Part shown: piece after piece, positions 1-8,877 of the stretch
Layout: each line of letters opens with the position of its first letter
Position numbering within the stretch: the stretch's first letter is position 1
DNA from: Candidatus Hydrogenedentota bacterium
GTDB lineage: Bacteria > Hydrogenedentota > Hydrogenedentia > Hydrogenedentales > CAITNO01
Assembly: GCA_903893795.1 (NCBI GenBank)
Contig: CAITNO010000001.1
Span: forward strand, 62,001 to 126,000
Direction of reading: 5' to 3'
DNA length: 64,000 nt
Translations under genes and position numbers: made by a program
The notes under the pieces: model-generated
The model's input: the letters and a program-made list of their open reading frames with translations, nothing else
What the model was told of the DNA's origin: nothing
Database searches by the model: none

Positions 1-129
1 TTCCATTTCCATGTCCTGCCATTCCAACTGCCCCGCGGTGGGTCTGGCCAGGGGCTTTTCGGGAGTGGTTTGAGAATAACCGGCCAAGGACATCGAAAGA
101 ACAACCGCAAAGGACAGGACTTTCCGCAT
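1..129 (-). CDS. Alpha-L-fucosidase-like protein (GH29), N-terminal fragment cut by window edge
   Basis: Only the first 43 codons are present; the gene runs off the left end of the window. The ATG at 129 opens a typical Sec signal peptide (MRK, hydrophobic stretch, AGYSQ cleavage region). The mature start PTAGQLEWQDMEME resembles the opening of GH29 alpha-L-fucosidases, where an xxQLxWQDxE segment precedes the FIHFG motif. GH29 enzymes release terminal L-fucose from glycans, here in the periplasm or outside the cell. The active site is outside the window, so the family call rests on the N-terminus alone. Confidence 0.65.
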   Translation of the reverse strand, partial: MRKVLSFAVVLSMSLAGYSQTTPEKPLARPTAGQLEWQDMEME

Positions 130-172
130 CACAGAAGACCCTTCATTCTGTAGTTCGTTCTTGCTCTGAGGG

Positions 173-202
173 CCTCTGCGTTCAAGAACCGAAACGCAGA
201 GG
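173..202. terminator. Small inverted repeat between the GH29 fragment and the propeller protein
   Basis: CCTCTGCGTT at 173-182 pairs with AACGCAGAGG at 193-202 around a 10-nt loop. Two further CGCAGAGG-like words follow to about 230. It lies 3' of the leftward gene ending at 238, so it could act as a transcription terminator, but there is no T tract and it may simply be a dispersed repeat. Confidence 0.35.
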
Positions 203-237
203 CGCGGAGGACGCAGAGGCTCGCAGAGAGGACCTCA

Positions 238-2622
238 TTACTCAGAATCGGGGGTCAGGTCCATGTTGATCGCGGGACGTTTCGGGCCGTCGTAGGGGGT
301 GTCGCGCTTTTTGGGGTCGTCCGTGGGCGGTCCGAGGGTGATGGCTTCGGGGTCCGTGTTGGGGTCGGGCGGCAGGATAAAGCCGTAGTAACGGCCCATC
401 CAGTAGTCCTCCAGCCAGCCGCTGGGTTCGGTGACTTCGTGGAACTTGGGCTTGTGGTCCTGGAAGAGGGCCCCGCGGTCGGCGCGCTTGGCCTCGCTTT
501 CGCGCGGGGAAATGGCGCGTGTGCCGATGCCGTAGTTGACGTACCCGGGCGGGGTGGCGAGGTCGGTGCGGTGGGAATTCTGGTAGGTGTAGTCCTCCAG
601 GTCCAGATTCCAGTCGCGCAGATGCTGGACGGACTGCTTGACCTCGCAGTCATTGCCCGTGATGGAGCCGTAGATGAAGTTGAACCAGGGAACCTGCTCG
701 ATGCGCTTGATTTCCCAAGTGCGTTCCAGGCTGCGCATGAGAATCGAGCGCAGGTGGATGTCCTTCTCATAGCGGAGTGTGGGCCAGTAGGCCTGGAAGG
801 AGAGGCGGTCATCCCACTGGGCAATCTGGTCGGGGGGGAAGGTGATGCGCTGCTGGACGATGAAGTCAAGATAGCCCCATCCAGCAAGCTGTTTAATCGC
901 GTCGGCGTATTTCTGTTTGCCGCTCATCGCCTCGGCGGTGACGGCGAAGGAGAGGGCTTCGAGCGAATTCAGGCCGCGGCCGTAAAAACCGTACGGCTTT
1001 AGCAGGTAGTCGGTGTCCCAGCGGCCCCAGCGGGTGGGCGTGCCGTCGGGGTCCTTCAAGCGCCATCCGTTGGACAGGATGCAGTCCATCAGCCGGGTGA
1101 GGTGGGCGGCGGCGCGTGTTTTTTCCTTGTCTTTTGCGGCGAGGTCGTGGAACACGGAGAATCCATAGATATGGGCACTCACCTCGTCGCTGGAGGTGTC
1201 GCCCTTCCACTCCCACTGTCCGTCGGGGGTCTTGTACCATTTGGCGTAGAGGCCGCCGGAGCCAATCTGTTCCCGCGCGAATTTGTCGCCCGTGGGGCTC
1301 CAGACGCAGCGCGCGATGTAGCCGCGCTCGCCCGTGATTTCCTCGAGCCAGCAGAGCGCCTCAAAGGAGTTCTCGGCCTCGGCGCGGGCCTGTTCGTCGC
1401 CTGTCGCCGCATACTTGTATGACATGGCGGCCATGTATTTACAGGTGTGCCCGCCGTCGTTGTCGCTGATCTCGCGCATCCAGCCCTTCTCGGGCATCTC
1501 CTCCTTGATGTTGTAGCGGAAGTAGGTGAGGTTGTGCACCAGGCCCAGCCGTTTGTGGCCGCCAATGTCGAGCTGGCGCTCGAAGTAGGCGGCTTTCTTG
1601 GCCAGTGTGTAGGGTTCGTACTTGATGATGGCGATGCCGCCGTCGGTCGCGATGTACACGGTGCGCGGACCGGAGGCAATGGCGGAGACCTTCTCGCCCG
1701 GCAGCCAGAGGTTCAGGCCGAAATACTGAAATTCATCGTTCACCATGCGGACGGCGCCGCGGGAGGTGCCTATCCAGAGGTCGTGTTCAAAGCCCTCGGC
1801 CAGGCAGGTCAGGTCCTCGTAGGGAAGGCCGTCCTTGCCCTGAACGGAGGTGTAGGCCATGCCGCGAAGGACGCCCAGCCCGCGGTCCGTGGCCACAAAG
1901 AGCCGGCTGCCGATGGCGACCATGCCCCGGATGTTGCCGGAGGGAAGCTGGCCCCAGTCGGCCACCTCCTCCACAATCGTGGCACCGTCGAAGAGCGCCA
2001 GCTTGCGTTTGCGCTCGCCGTAGAGGGTGCCGGTGTAGGAGCAGATGCGGGTGAGCGGCCCAAACTCCTGCGGCTCGGCCATCACCTGCGAGCCGTCCTC
2101 CATGGTGAAAGTGGCGTCGGCGGAGCGGTAACCTCCGGGGGGCTCGATGCACACAAACCCGTCGCCCTCCAGCCGGAAAACGTTTTCCTTGGTGGCGGCG
2201 TGCACCGCACCGCGGTGCATGCACAGGTCCACATAATGGCGGTCATCCATCTTGCGCCATTTGGCGCCGTCGAAACGATGGACGCCCTTTTCGGTGGTCA
2301 CCCACAGCGTGTTGTCCGGCGCGTACAGATGCAACGGTTCTTTGGGCGCGCCGTCCATCGGCTCGAGTTCGGTGCCGTTCAATGCGCACACCGCGCCTTC
2401 ATACAGGGCATAGACAAGTCCCTTTGCGGCGGCAATGTCGGCGACGGGACTCTTGGTCGGAATCTTCTGGCCGATTTCCTGGAGGAAGGGCTCGTCCTTG
2501 GCGGGTTTCCAGATGCGTTGGTCCGGGGCTTGCATGAAGGGGTCTGCAGACTGCGCAACTGCGGAAAACGCGGCCACAGTAAACAATGCAAACAGCAGCA
2601 CGGGAGTCGCGAAACGGGTCAT
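238..2622 (-). CDS. Secreted beta-propeller / alpha-toroid protein of unknown function
   Basis: The 794-aa product has a clear signal peptide (residues 1 to about 24, ending VAQSA). Residues about 60-340 carry repeated blade-like motifs (LWVTTEKGVHRF, LFVATDRGLGVL, LWIGTSRGAVRM, VYIATDGGIAII) typical of the two-component-regulator propeller (Reg_prop) fold. Residues about 345-690 are helical and aromatic-rich and look like an alpha/alpha toroid such as those of glycosidases and lyases. The charged C-terminus is rich in D, P and K. A GGAGG ribosome site lies 9 nt before the ATG at 2622. No catalytic family can be named; a periplasmic carbohydrate-processing or binding role is inferred from the folds and the fucosidase downstream. 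Confidence 0.85.
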   Translation of the reverse strand: MTRFATPVLLFALFTVAAFSAVAQSADPFMQAPDQRIWKPAKDEPFLQEIGQKIPTKSPVADIAAAKGLVYALYEGAVCALNGTELEPMDGAPKEPLHLYAPDNTLWVTTEKGVHRFDGAKWRKMDDRHYVDLCMHRGAVHAATKENVFRLEGDGFVCIEPPGGYRSADATFTMEDGSQVMAEPQEFGPLTRICSYTGTLYGERKRKLALFDGATIVEEVADWGQLPSGNIRGMVAIGSRLFVATDRGLGVLRGMAYTSVQGKDGLPYEDLTCLAEGFEHDLWIGTSRGAVRMVNDEFQYFGLNLWLPGEKVSAIASGPRTVYIATDGGIAIIKYEPYTLAKKAAYFERQLDIGGHKRLGLVHNLTYFRYNIKEEMPEKGWMREISDNDGGHTCKYMAAMSYKYAATGDEQARAEAENSFEALCWLEEITGERGYIARCVWSPTGDKFAREQIGSGGLYAKWYKTPDGQWEWKGDTSSDEVSAHIYGFSVFHDLAAKDKEKTRAAAHLTRLMDCILSNGWRLKDPDGTPTRWGRWDTDYLLKPYGFYGRGLNSLEALSFAVTAEAMSGKQKYADAIKQLAGWGYLDFIVQQRITFPPDQIAQWDDRLSFQAYWPTLRYEKDIHLRSILMRSLERTWEIKRIEQVPWFNFIYGSITGNDCEVKQSVQHLRDWNLDLEDYTYQNSHRTDLATPPGYVNYGIGTRAISPRESEAKRADRGALFQDHKPKFHEVTEPSGWLEDYWMGRYYGFILPPDPNTDPEAITLGPPTDDPKKRDTPYDGPKRPAINMDLTPDSE

Positions 2623-2699
2623 AATCCGGCCTCCGTTCGTTGGGCTGGTGCAAGAGTACCAGTTGGACCCAAATCAGTCAATGTGGGTCTAGGTTCGTA

Positions 2700-4139
2700 T
2701 CAAGGTTCCTCTGTTGGACCAGGCTTGCGACGCACCATTATTACGAAATACAGGACGACAGAAAGGAGAAGCGTCGCTGCGATTGAAGAGCAGGCGACAA
2801 AGACGTTAGTGGTTTCCGGTTCTCTGGTGGGTGCCTTGCCCGGAGTCTCTGAAGGAAGCACGCTTTCGGACGCTGCGTTTTGGGCGTTGGGCGCGGTAGG
2901 AGATGTCACTTGTTGCGTGGCTGAATCACAGCGTTTCAACTGCATCTTTGGGAGATCGTGCTTGGTCTGTGCCACAACCTGCGCATAAGAAGGCCATTTC
3001 GCAGAGACCTTGTCCAATGCCGCCACCGCATCGTCTTTCCTGCCCCGCAGAGCCAAGCACTTTGCCAGACCCATTTCTGCCCAGGGAGCAAAGAATGGGG
3101 CTTTGATGATAAGTTCATTGTACGCCCCTATTGCCAAGTTCAGGTCCGGTGCTTTTTGGCCCCAAACCGACATGACATCCGATTGTGCCCAATCAATGAT
3201 CGTCGACGCTTGCAGATTCAGAATAAGTGCGCGGGTGAGTTTGTCCGTTGTCTTTTCCAAATAGGCATCATAAACATTGTACGACTGTTCAAAGTGCTGG
3301 TCGCCTTTCCACTTGTCGAAAATAAAGTCCGGGCTTTTGTGCCAGATACCAAGCAGGCACAACTGAAAGAAGAGGTGCGCCTGGAGATCCATGTTAAGGT
3401 CGGGCGGGGCGATGCGATGAATCTCTCCTGAACTGCCTTCAAGGAACCCTTCCCTGACAAGCCAATTGATCCCGTAGTTGAGAACCGTCTCAGCATAATT
3501 GTAATCGTGAAGTGCAGGCGTCAGATATTCCGCTCGGAATTTCGCCTCATTTGTCGGTGCCTTGTTACTGCCAGATTTTCCCAGTCTCGAACTTGCCTGC
3601 ATTTCATAGAACGCACTCCAGAACCTAATCAGATCACCTGCTGCCGAACTCTCGACTGCGGCACGAGCTTCACGAAAGGCTTTCTCGGCTTCTGCAAAAT
3701 CTCCCAGGTCAAACGCCAACCGGCCGCGCCAGAATCCGATTGTGTTCCGGACCCGGAAGTTCAGGACACCCGGTGCACGGTCATCGGGGTATCGGGCTAG
3801 AAGCTGTTCAAGAACGGAGATGGCTTCTCGTGGTCTTCCAATAATATCCAAAGCCCGAGCGCTTGTGGCAAGAGCGTCCAAGGTTGGATCGTTCATTTGG
3901 GATGCATTCAGAGCAAGTCTTTGACATTCTGCTGCCGCCTCATGGGACCGAGACCTCGACCACTCACCCAGACTGATCACCAGCGGCCAGGTCAGTTTGC
4001 GCTCGGCAAGCCCTTTAACCAGCCACTCTTCAGGAGCGTTATTGGGGCGCTGGTCAGAGGATGGGGGCTGTGCCACTACGGAAGATGTGACCGCGATAAA
4101 TGCTCCAAACAACAAAATGCCAGTTGTCTTACGAACCAT
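2700..4139 (-). CDS. Exported TPR-like protein with C-terminal membrane anchor
   Basis: The start at 4139 was chosen over an upstream in-frame start at 4169 because a GGAGG site precedes it and it opens directly on a signal sequence (MVRKTTGILLFGAF). The 479-aa product has helical repeat character: AEKAFREARAAVES and GLAKCLALRGRKDDAVAALDKVSAKWP read as tetratricopeptide-like repeats, suggesting a scaffold or interaction protein. Near the C-terminus a single hydrophobic helix (NVFVACSSIAATLLLSVVLY) followed by RRK would anchor it in the inner membrane with most of the chain in the periplasm. Partner and function are unknown. Confidence 0.8.
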   Translation of the reverse strand: MVRKTTGILLFGAFIAVTSSVVAQPPSSDQRPNNAPEEWLVKGLAERKLTWPLVISLGEWSRSRSHEAAAECQRLALNASQMNDPTLDALATSARALDIIGRPREAISVLEQLLARYPDDRAPGVLNFRVRNTIGFWRGRLAFDLGDFAEAEKAFREARAAVESSAAGDLIRFWSAFYEMQASSRLGKSGSNKAPTNEAKFRAEYLTPALHDYNYAETVLNYGINWLVREGFLEGSSGEIHRIAPPDLNMDLQAHLFFQLCLLGIWHKSPDFIFDKWKGDQHFEQSYNVYDAYLEKTTDKLTRALILNLQASTIIDWAQSDVMSVWGQKAPDLNLAIGAYNELIIKAPFFAPWAEMGLAKCLALRGRKDDAVAALDKVSAKWPSYAQVVAQTKHDLPKMQLKRCDSATQQVTSPTAPNAQNAASESVLPSETPGKAPTREPETTNVFVACSSIAATLLLSVVLYFVIMVRRKPGPTEEP

Positions 4140-4259
4140 GAAGAGCCTCCTTGTGTCGGGCCTTCTCAAGCGTAGCGGTTGGGCCAGTTACAGTCAATAC
4201 GGACTACCCTGGGTAGAGCGCGCTTTCGTTCAGGCAATTGCCTGAAAGGGTTCGTCCTC

Positions 4260-4404
4260 CCGCCTCGGAGGGGTGATTCCCAGGCGCAAAACAACGCTTT
4301 TCAGAGTGGAATTCGGTGGGGGATGACCGTCACCCGGAGGCGTCCGGCTCCGCTTCGCTCCGCCTCCCGCCAACCCTGGGTTTTGCGCCATAATCCCGTT
4401 GGGA
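4260..4404. repeat. Nested inverted-repeat element in a 357-bp gene-free interval
   Basis: The gap 4140-4496 holds no credible gene. GGCGCAAAAC at 4283-4292 is the inverted complement of GTTTTGCGCC at 4380-4389, and inside it GGAGGCG at 4336-4342 pairs with CGCCTCC at 4361-4367. The right end (4378-4402) closely matches 30145-30170 elsewhere in the window, so this is part of a dispersed intergenic repeat rather than a one-off hairpin. Confidence 0.55.
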
Positions 4405-4496
4405 TATCCGAAGGGTCCGCATCCCCGCTGAAGCGGCTCAAGAGCAATCAGAACGAGCCATTTACTCCGCCCTTCCCCAGCCACCAATCGTGTCAC

Positions 4497-5624
4497 TCAT
4501 CGCGCCGGGAAATTGTCGTAGAGCACCTTTGCGTCGGCTTCATGGCAGTCCATGGCGGTGGTTGTTGCGCTGCCGTATTCGATGCCCGCGAAATCGGACT
4601 GCAATGTTTCCACGAGACGGTATTGCAGTCCTTGAAGCTTGTACAGTCGAAGGGTCAGGCTTCCGGTCAGCGTCTCGAAATCATGGAAGAGGACGTTCTG
4701 CGGGGTCTGAAAGATCAGGTCCATGAAAGAGTCGCACGGTGCCTTGGCTTCGATCTCAATCATGTAGCCGTCGCGGTTGACGGACTGGACTTTCCAGGTG
4801 CCGAAGTCGATGGTGAACTGCTGCAAATCACCGTCGCTGGGCCGCCAGTTGTACTCTATGCCGTCGTGCAAGAGACCGATGTCAAGCCCTTCCAGGGGCT
4901 CGAAGAGTCCGAATACAGTTGGCCGCCCGCCGCCTGCTGCCAGTGCAGTGTCCGGGTGTCCCTCGAAATGATTGGCCGTGATCCATGCCCACCAGTCGGG
5001 GAAACTGCGGCCCCAGTTTCGGTCCTGATAGCCGGGCACGTTGGCGAAGGTGTAGGTCTTTCCATTCAATACGACGGTGCCACTGAACAGGGCCGCTGCC
5101 TGTGCCGGATACCATGCGATGTTGGTCAGGTCGGGCAGGAACATCGTCCAGCCCATGGCGTTGAAATCCCACTGAGTGTCTATGGAGATGTTCCATGATG
5201 CGTTGGTGACACCGTCGAACACATGGCCGGCAATACCTCCGCGGACGGCCCGCTGGTCCGCAATGGTGACGTCGGTTTGGCCATAAGATCCCTGGAAATC
5301 GGCAACGGCATAATTCTGGGTGACGGTTATTCCCTCGGCGAAACTGCCAAAGCCGACATAGGCGCGGCTCGCAGGGTCGGTGCCTGCCGTATCCCAGGGG
5401 TTGATGACGCCGTAGAGGAAGTAAAAGCTTTCGCCTGTGTCGGGCAGGATGACCTTGTAGTACCACCATTCAAACCACGGCCCGGTGTCCACTTTACCGT
5501 TGTCGGCCGAGACATTCTCCCGGTTCCAGAGGAGAGCGTTGTAGGGATAGGTGGACGGCGGGTAGTTTGGACAGCCGGAAAGAAGCATCAGCGCCAGACC
5601 GAGAAGCACAATCGATTTCTTCAT
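4497..5624 (-). CDS. Tocopherol-cyclase-like lipoprotein
   Basis: The start at 5624 is preceded by GGAGG with 6-nt spacing and gives a 375-aa protein whose lipobox (LLSGC, Cys at residue 18) marks it as a lipoprotein; the longer 5678 start would bury the signal. The mature part carries WFEWWYYKV near residue 50 and DRNWGRSFPDWWAW in the middle, which match the two hallmark motifs of the tocopherol-cyclase-like / AttH-like lipocalin fold (FEGWYFK and NWG..FP..W). True tocopherol cyclases act on plastidial quinols; bacterial lipid-anchored relatives are uncharacterised and more likely bind or modify a hydrophobic ligand in the envelope. It is flanked by unrelated secreted-protein genes and has its own ribosome site. 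Confidence 0.8.
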   Translation of the reverse strand: MKKSIVLLGLALMLLSGCPNYPPSTYPYNALLWNRENVSADNGKVDTGPWFEWWYYKVILPDTGESFYFLYGVINPWDTAGTDPASRAYVGFGSFAEGITVTQNYAVADFQGSYGQTDVTIADQRAVRGGIAGHVFDGVTNASWNISIDTQWDFNAMGWTMFLPDLTNIAWYPAQAAALFSGTVVLNGKTYTFANVPGYQDRNWGRSFPDWWAWITANHFEGHPDTALAAGGGRPTVFGLFEPLEGLDIGLLHDGIEYNWRPSDGDLQQFTIDFGTWKVQSVNRDGYMIEIEAKAPCDSFMDLIFQTPQNVLFHDFETLTGSLTLRLYKLQGLQYRLVETLQSDFAGIEYGSATTTAMDCHEADAKVLYDNFPAR

Positions 5625-5711
5625 GGCCGCCTCCAGGATAAGAAAAGAAACCCATCCAAGCACCACAGAGTCTAGCATGGGGCCGTAAAGAATACAGAAC
5701 TGGAGTACGCG

Positions 5712-7778
5712 GTGAATATGTGCAAGAAATTCCTTTTGAAAGCGTGCGGCTGTGTTGCCGTGCTGTTGTTATTGCTTCTGACGGACGCCGCGCAGGGCCA
5801 GGAAAAGAAACGGCACCACAAGCGATGGGACATGGAGAACCGTCCCGGTGCCGACAGCTATGCGGAACGCCCCTTTGCCGACTCTTACGAGGCGCGGCGA
5901 AAGGCTTACCTGGACTACACGCTGAGCAAGGGCGCGCTGGGACCCTTTGACGGCGCGGTGCGGGTGGCGGCGGGGCAGCCTTTCGACGAGACCATGTGGG
6001 GCGATTCGCTGGACCTGATCAACGCTCGCCAGGATTGTGCGGACTTTCAGCTTGCCGGCGTGCTTCGCCTGCTGTACACGGCCGGGGACAGCCCGCTGCT
6101 GAAAGACGCCGCGCGCAGTCAGGCCCATGATACGCTGATTAAATTCAAGTATTGGCCGGAGGAGCCCGGCATCGATTCCATGTGCACCTGGTCTGAGAAC
6201 CACTACATCATGTTCGCGTCCGGCGCCTACCTGTCGGCGCAGTTGTACCCCGACGAGGTGTTTACGAATTCCGGCAAGACAGGTCGCGATAGGATGCCGG
6301 TCTACCGCGACCGCATCCTGCGCTGGATGCACCTGCGCTACCAGACGGGGTTTAGCGAGTGGTTCTCCAATGTGTACTACGTCGAGGACCTGACGGCGCT
6401 GATGAATCTGGTGGATTTCTGCCAGGACGAGGAAATCCGGCAGCGCGCGAAAATTGTAACGGACCTGCTCATCGCAGACATGGCGCTGAACAGCTTTCGC
6501 GGCAGTTTTTGCGGCAGCCACGGGCGCACCTACGAGCATGAAAAGAAGTGGGCCAAATTGGAAGGGACCAATGGCGCGTTCAAGATCCTCTTCGGCACCA
6601 ACCACTGGCCGCCCGGCGACATGCTCGTCACCTGCCTTGCTCTGAGCCCGCAATACCGGCTGCCGAAAGTGCTCTATGACATTGCCAACGACCACAACCG
6701 GCCCGAGATGGTCAACCGGCAGCGCTGCGGCATTCTTCTGGCCGATGCCGGCAAGTACGGCTTGAAGTACGACCGGCTTGAGGACGGCATGCTCTTTTTC
6801 GCGATGGAAGCCTATGCCCATCCGAAGACCATCGGACTGACGCTGCAAATGCTCGACGCGTACCACTGGTGGGACAACACGTTCTTTGAATCCTTTGCCA
6901 GCCAGCGGGGACTGATTACCGTGGCGAACCAGTTGAAGCTCCTTCCCCTTGCGGTCTGGTTTGCCCGGAAAGACGTGCAGCGCAACCAGCGTGAGGAGGC
7001 AAACATCTGCACCTACCGTACGCCGGACTACATGCTGAGCACGGCCCAGGACTACAAGCGCGGCTACGGCGGAGACCAGCAGCATATTTGGCAGGCCACG
7101 CTCGGCCCCGGTGCGGTGTGCTTCACCACCCATCCGGTCGAGGGTCGGCAGGACTCGCCCAACTACTGGACCGGGTCGGGCACGCTGCCCCGCGCGGCGC
7201 AGGTGAAGAATGTGGCCCTGGCCGTCTATCGCATCACCGACGACGGCGGCGGTTTTCATGTCAAGTCCCGGCCCAAAATGTTCACCCACGCATGGCTGCC
7301 CAAGGACCAGTTTGACGAGGTCGTGGAGCGCGACGGCTGGATTTTCGCGCGCCGCAGCGACGGCTATCTGGCGCTGTGGTCCCGCATGCCCTGGCACTGG
7401 CAGACGGAGGAGGGCGACGACAAGAACCGTGAACTCATCGCGTCCGGCCAGGAGAATGTTTGGATTTGTGAATTGGGCCGAAAGGAAACGGATGGTGAAT
7501 TCACTGCTTTCATGGACCGCATCGCCAAAGCGCGCATTTTGGGAGAGGGACTTCAGGTCGCCTATGATTCGCCCTCGCAGGGCCTGCTCGAGTTTGGCTG
7601 GAACGGCGCCCTGAAACAGCGGGGCGAAGAAGTGAATCTTGCCAACTATCCCCGTTACAGCAACCCTTACGCGCAGGCCGAGTTTCCCGCAGGCGCGATT
7701 GCTTTCGAGCACAACGGCAACACACTGCAACTCGACTGGGACACCCTTCGCCGCGATGCGAGCGCGTGGTGTGAGTAG
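5712..7778 (+). CDS. Large secreted protein of unknown function
   Basis: The 688-aa product starts at GTG 5712 (an ATG two codons later at 5718 is an alternative; TGGAG at 5701 suits the GTG better). It has a basic N-terminus and a run of leucines ending DAAQGQ, a Sec signal. The mature chain is rich in W, Y, R and D and looks mostly helical from about residue 60 to 430 (for example YHWWDNTFFESFASQRG), followed by a beta-rich C-terminal third. This two-part layout resembles polysaccharide lyases and alpha/alpha-toroid enzymes, but no catalytic motif can be assigned. It is the only rightward gene in the first 17 kb. The stop codon lies inside the left arm of the 7775-7885 repeat. Confidence 0.8.
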   Translation: MNMCKKFLLKACGCVAVLLLLLLTDAAQGQEKKRHHKRWDMENRPGADSYAERPFADSYEARRKAYLDYTLSKGALGPFDGAVRVAAGQPFDETMWGDSLDLINARQDCADFQLAGVLRLLYTAGDSPLLKDAARSQAHDTLIKFKYWPEEPGIDSMCTWSENHYIMFASGAYLSAQLYPDEVFTNSGKTGRDRMPVYRDRILRWMHLRYQTGFSEWFSNVYYVEDLTALMNLVDFCQDEEIRQRAKIVTDLLIADMALNSFRGSFCGSHGRTYEHEKKWAKLEGTNGAFKILFGTNHWPPGDMLVTCLALSPQYRLPKVLYDIANDHNRPEMVNRQRCGILLADAGKYGLKYDRLEDGMLFFAMEAYAHPKTIGLTLQMLDAYHWWDNTFFESFASQRGLITVANQLKLLPLAVWFARKDVQRNQREEANICTYRTPDYMLSTAQDYKRGYGGDQQHIWQATLGPGAVCFTTHPVEGRQDSPNYWTGSGTLPRAAQVKNVALAVYRITDDGGGFHVKSRPKMFTHAWLPKDQFDEVVERDGWIFARRSDGYLALWSRMPWHWQTEEGDDKNRELIASGQENVWICELGRKETDGEFTAFMDRIAKARILGEGLQVAYDSPSQGLLEFGWNGALKQRGEEVNLANYPRYSNPYAQAEFPAGAIAFEHNGNTLQLDWDTLRRDASAWCE

Positions 7779-7885
7779 GGTGTGTAAAGTTTTGTGAAAC
7801 AAAACGGAACGCACCGTCTTCGGCCAAATCGTGTGTCTGGGGATGGTGCGTTCCGTCTTACGCTGTAAGACTTCACGCACCCTAC
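7775..7885. repeat. Palindromic intergenic repeat, copy 1 (two inverted arms)
   Basis: GTAGGGTG at 7775-7782 and GGAACGCACC at 7806-7815 are mirrored by GGTGCGTTCC at 7845-7854 and CACCCTAC at 7878-7885. The right arm, from GGTGCGTTCC to CACCCTACGAA, recurs at 22825-22868 with nearly the same length and ends, and a diverged form lies at 28355-28424. The left arm overlaps the stop codon of the 688-aa protein gene, so it could also terminate transcription from both converging genes. Confidence 0.7.
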
Positions 7886-7894
7886 GAATACTCG

Positions 7895-8848
7895 TTACCC
7901 CAGCCTGCCCCAGAAGTCATCGACGGCCCTCTTTGCCTTGCGGGAGGCGTCGTAGGGGTCTTCAATCTTCCACGCATCGCACATGATCCAGCCCTGGTAG
8001 CCGCCGTCGTAAAGCACCTGCAGGGCGGCGGCGGTGTTGCAATGGCCGTCGCCGCAGCCGAGGTGTTTTGAGGTGCCGCCGAAAATCGTGCCGTCCGTGT
8101 CGGTCAGGTGGAGGTGGCTGATATGCCGCACGCCGATGCGCTTGAGCAGTTCGGCGGGTTTGCCTTTGCTGCCCCACATCAAATCAAAATGGCTTTGGTC
8201 GTAGTTGGTTTTGCAGGCGGGATGATTCACCCCGGCGAGAATGCGCTCAAGGATTTCGGGGGTGTTGAAGACAAAAGGCGGCTCAATTTCAAAGGACATG
8301 TAGATGCCCGCATCGGCGCAAACTGCCGCCGCGTCGCGGTAGCTCTTGACAAGATTGCCGATGGCGGCGTCCACGTTTGCATTGCCTTCCAGACCGCCGC
8401 CGGGCCAGTGGCCGATGAAGTCGCATCCGAGCACTTTGGCCAGCCGCACGCGCGCCTTGATCTCCTCCAGCCACGCTTTGCGCCGTTCGGGGTCGGCCGC
8501 ATGGGCGTCGCTGCCGCCGTTCTGGAAGGTGTAGATGCGCAGGCCGTACTTGTCATAGAGTCCGCGCAGCCCGGCCACGCGCTTTTCCTCCTCCGCGCGG
8601 GGATAGCCGCCCTGGGGCCAGCCCTCCACCAGTTCGACGCCGGAGAATCCCTCATCGACTGCGAACTGGAGCACCTCCCAGAGGGGGTATTCCTTGTGGT
8701 AATCCTGGGCCGACGACATGAATCCGTTGAGCCCGATGCCCATGCGCCATTTCTTGGGTGTGTCGGCGGCCTGGACGGTATTGGCCGCCATCAACGCGCC
8801 CGCGCCCAGGGCGCCCGCCGCCAGAAACTGCCGCCGTGTCGCCTTCAT
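7895..8848 (-). CDS. Tat-exported sugar phosphate isomerase/epimerase-like protein
   Basis: The 317-aa protein opens MKATRRQFLAAGALGAG, a twin-arginine signal, so the enzyme is exported folded. The remainder is a xylose-isomerase-like TIM barrel (AP endonuclease family 2 superfamily): GFSGVELVEGWPQ, GCDFIGHWPGGG, MSFEIEPPFVFNT, CKTNYDQSHFDLMW, HISHLHLTDTDG and CGDGHCNTAAALQVL supply the acidic and His residues that bind divalent metal in the family. Members isomerise or epimerise sugars or inositols; the substrate here is unknown. GGAGG lies 9 nt before the ATG. Confidence 0.88.
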   Translation of the reverse strand: MKATRRQFLAAGALGAGALMAANTVQAADTPKKWRMGIGLNGFMSSAQDYHKEYPLWEVLQFAVDEGFSGVELVEGWPQGGYPRAEEEKRVAGLRGLYDKYGLRIYTFQNGGSDAHAADPERRKAWLEEIKARVRLAKVLGCDFIGHWPGGGLEGNANVDAAIGNLVKSYRDAAAVCADAGIYMSFEIEPPFVFNTPEILERILAGVNHPACKTNYDQSHFDLMWGSKGKPAELLKRIGVRHISHLHLTDTDGTIFGGTSKHLGCGDGHCNTAAALQVLYDGGYQGWIMCDAWKIEDPYDASRKAKRAVDDFWGRLG

Positions 8849-8877
8849 TGCGCAATTCCTCCGGTTGACTCTTCGGT

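Noticed and set aside
1447-2988. 513-codon frame antisense to the propeller protein
   Set aside because: It crosses from one real gene into the next on the opposite strand and shows no protein family features.
5769-7880. 703-codon frame antisense to the 688-aa secreted protein
   Set aside because: The plus-strand product has a signal peptide and a coherent composition; the antisense one does not.
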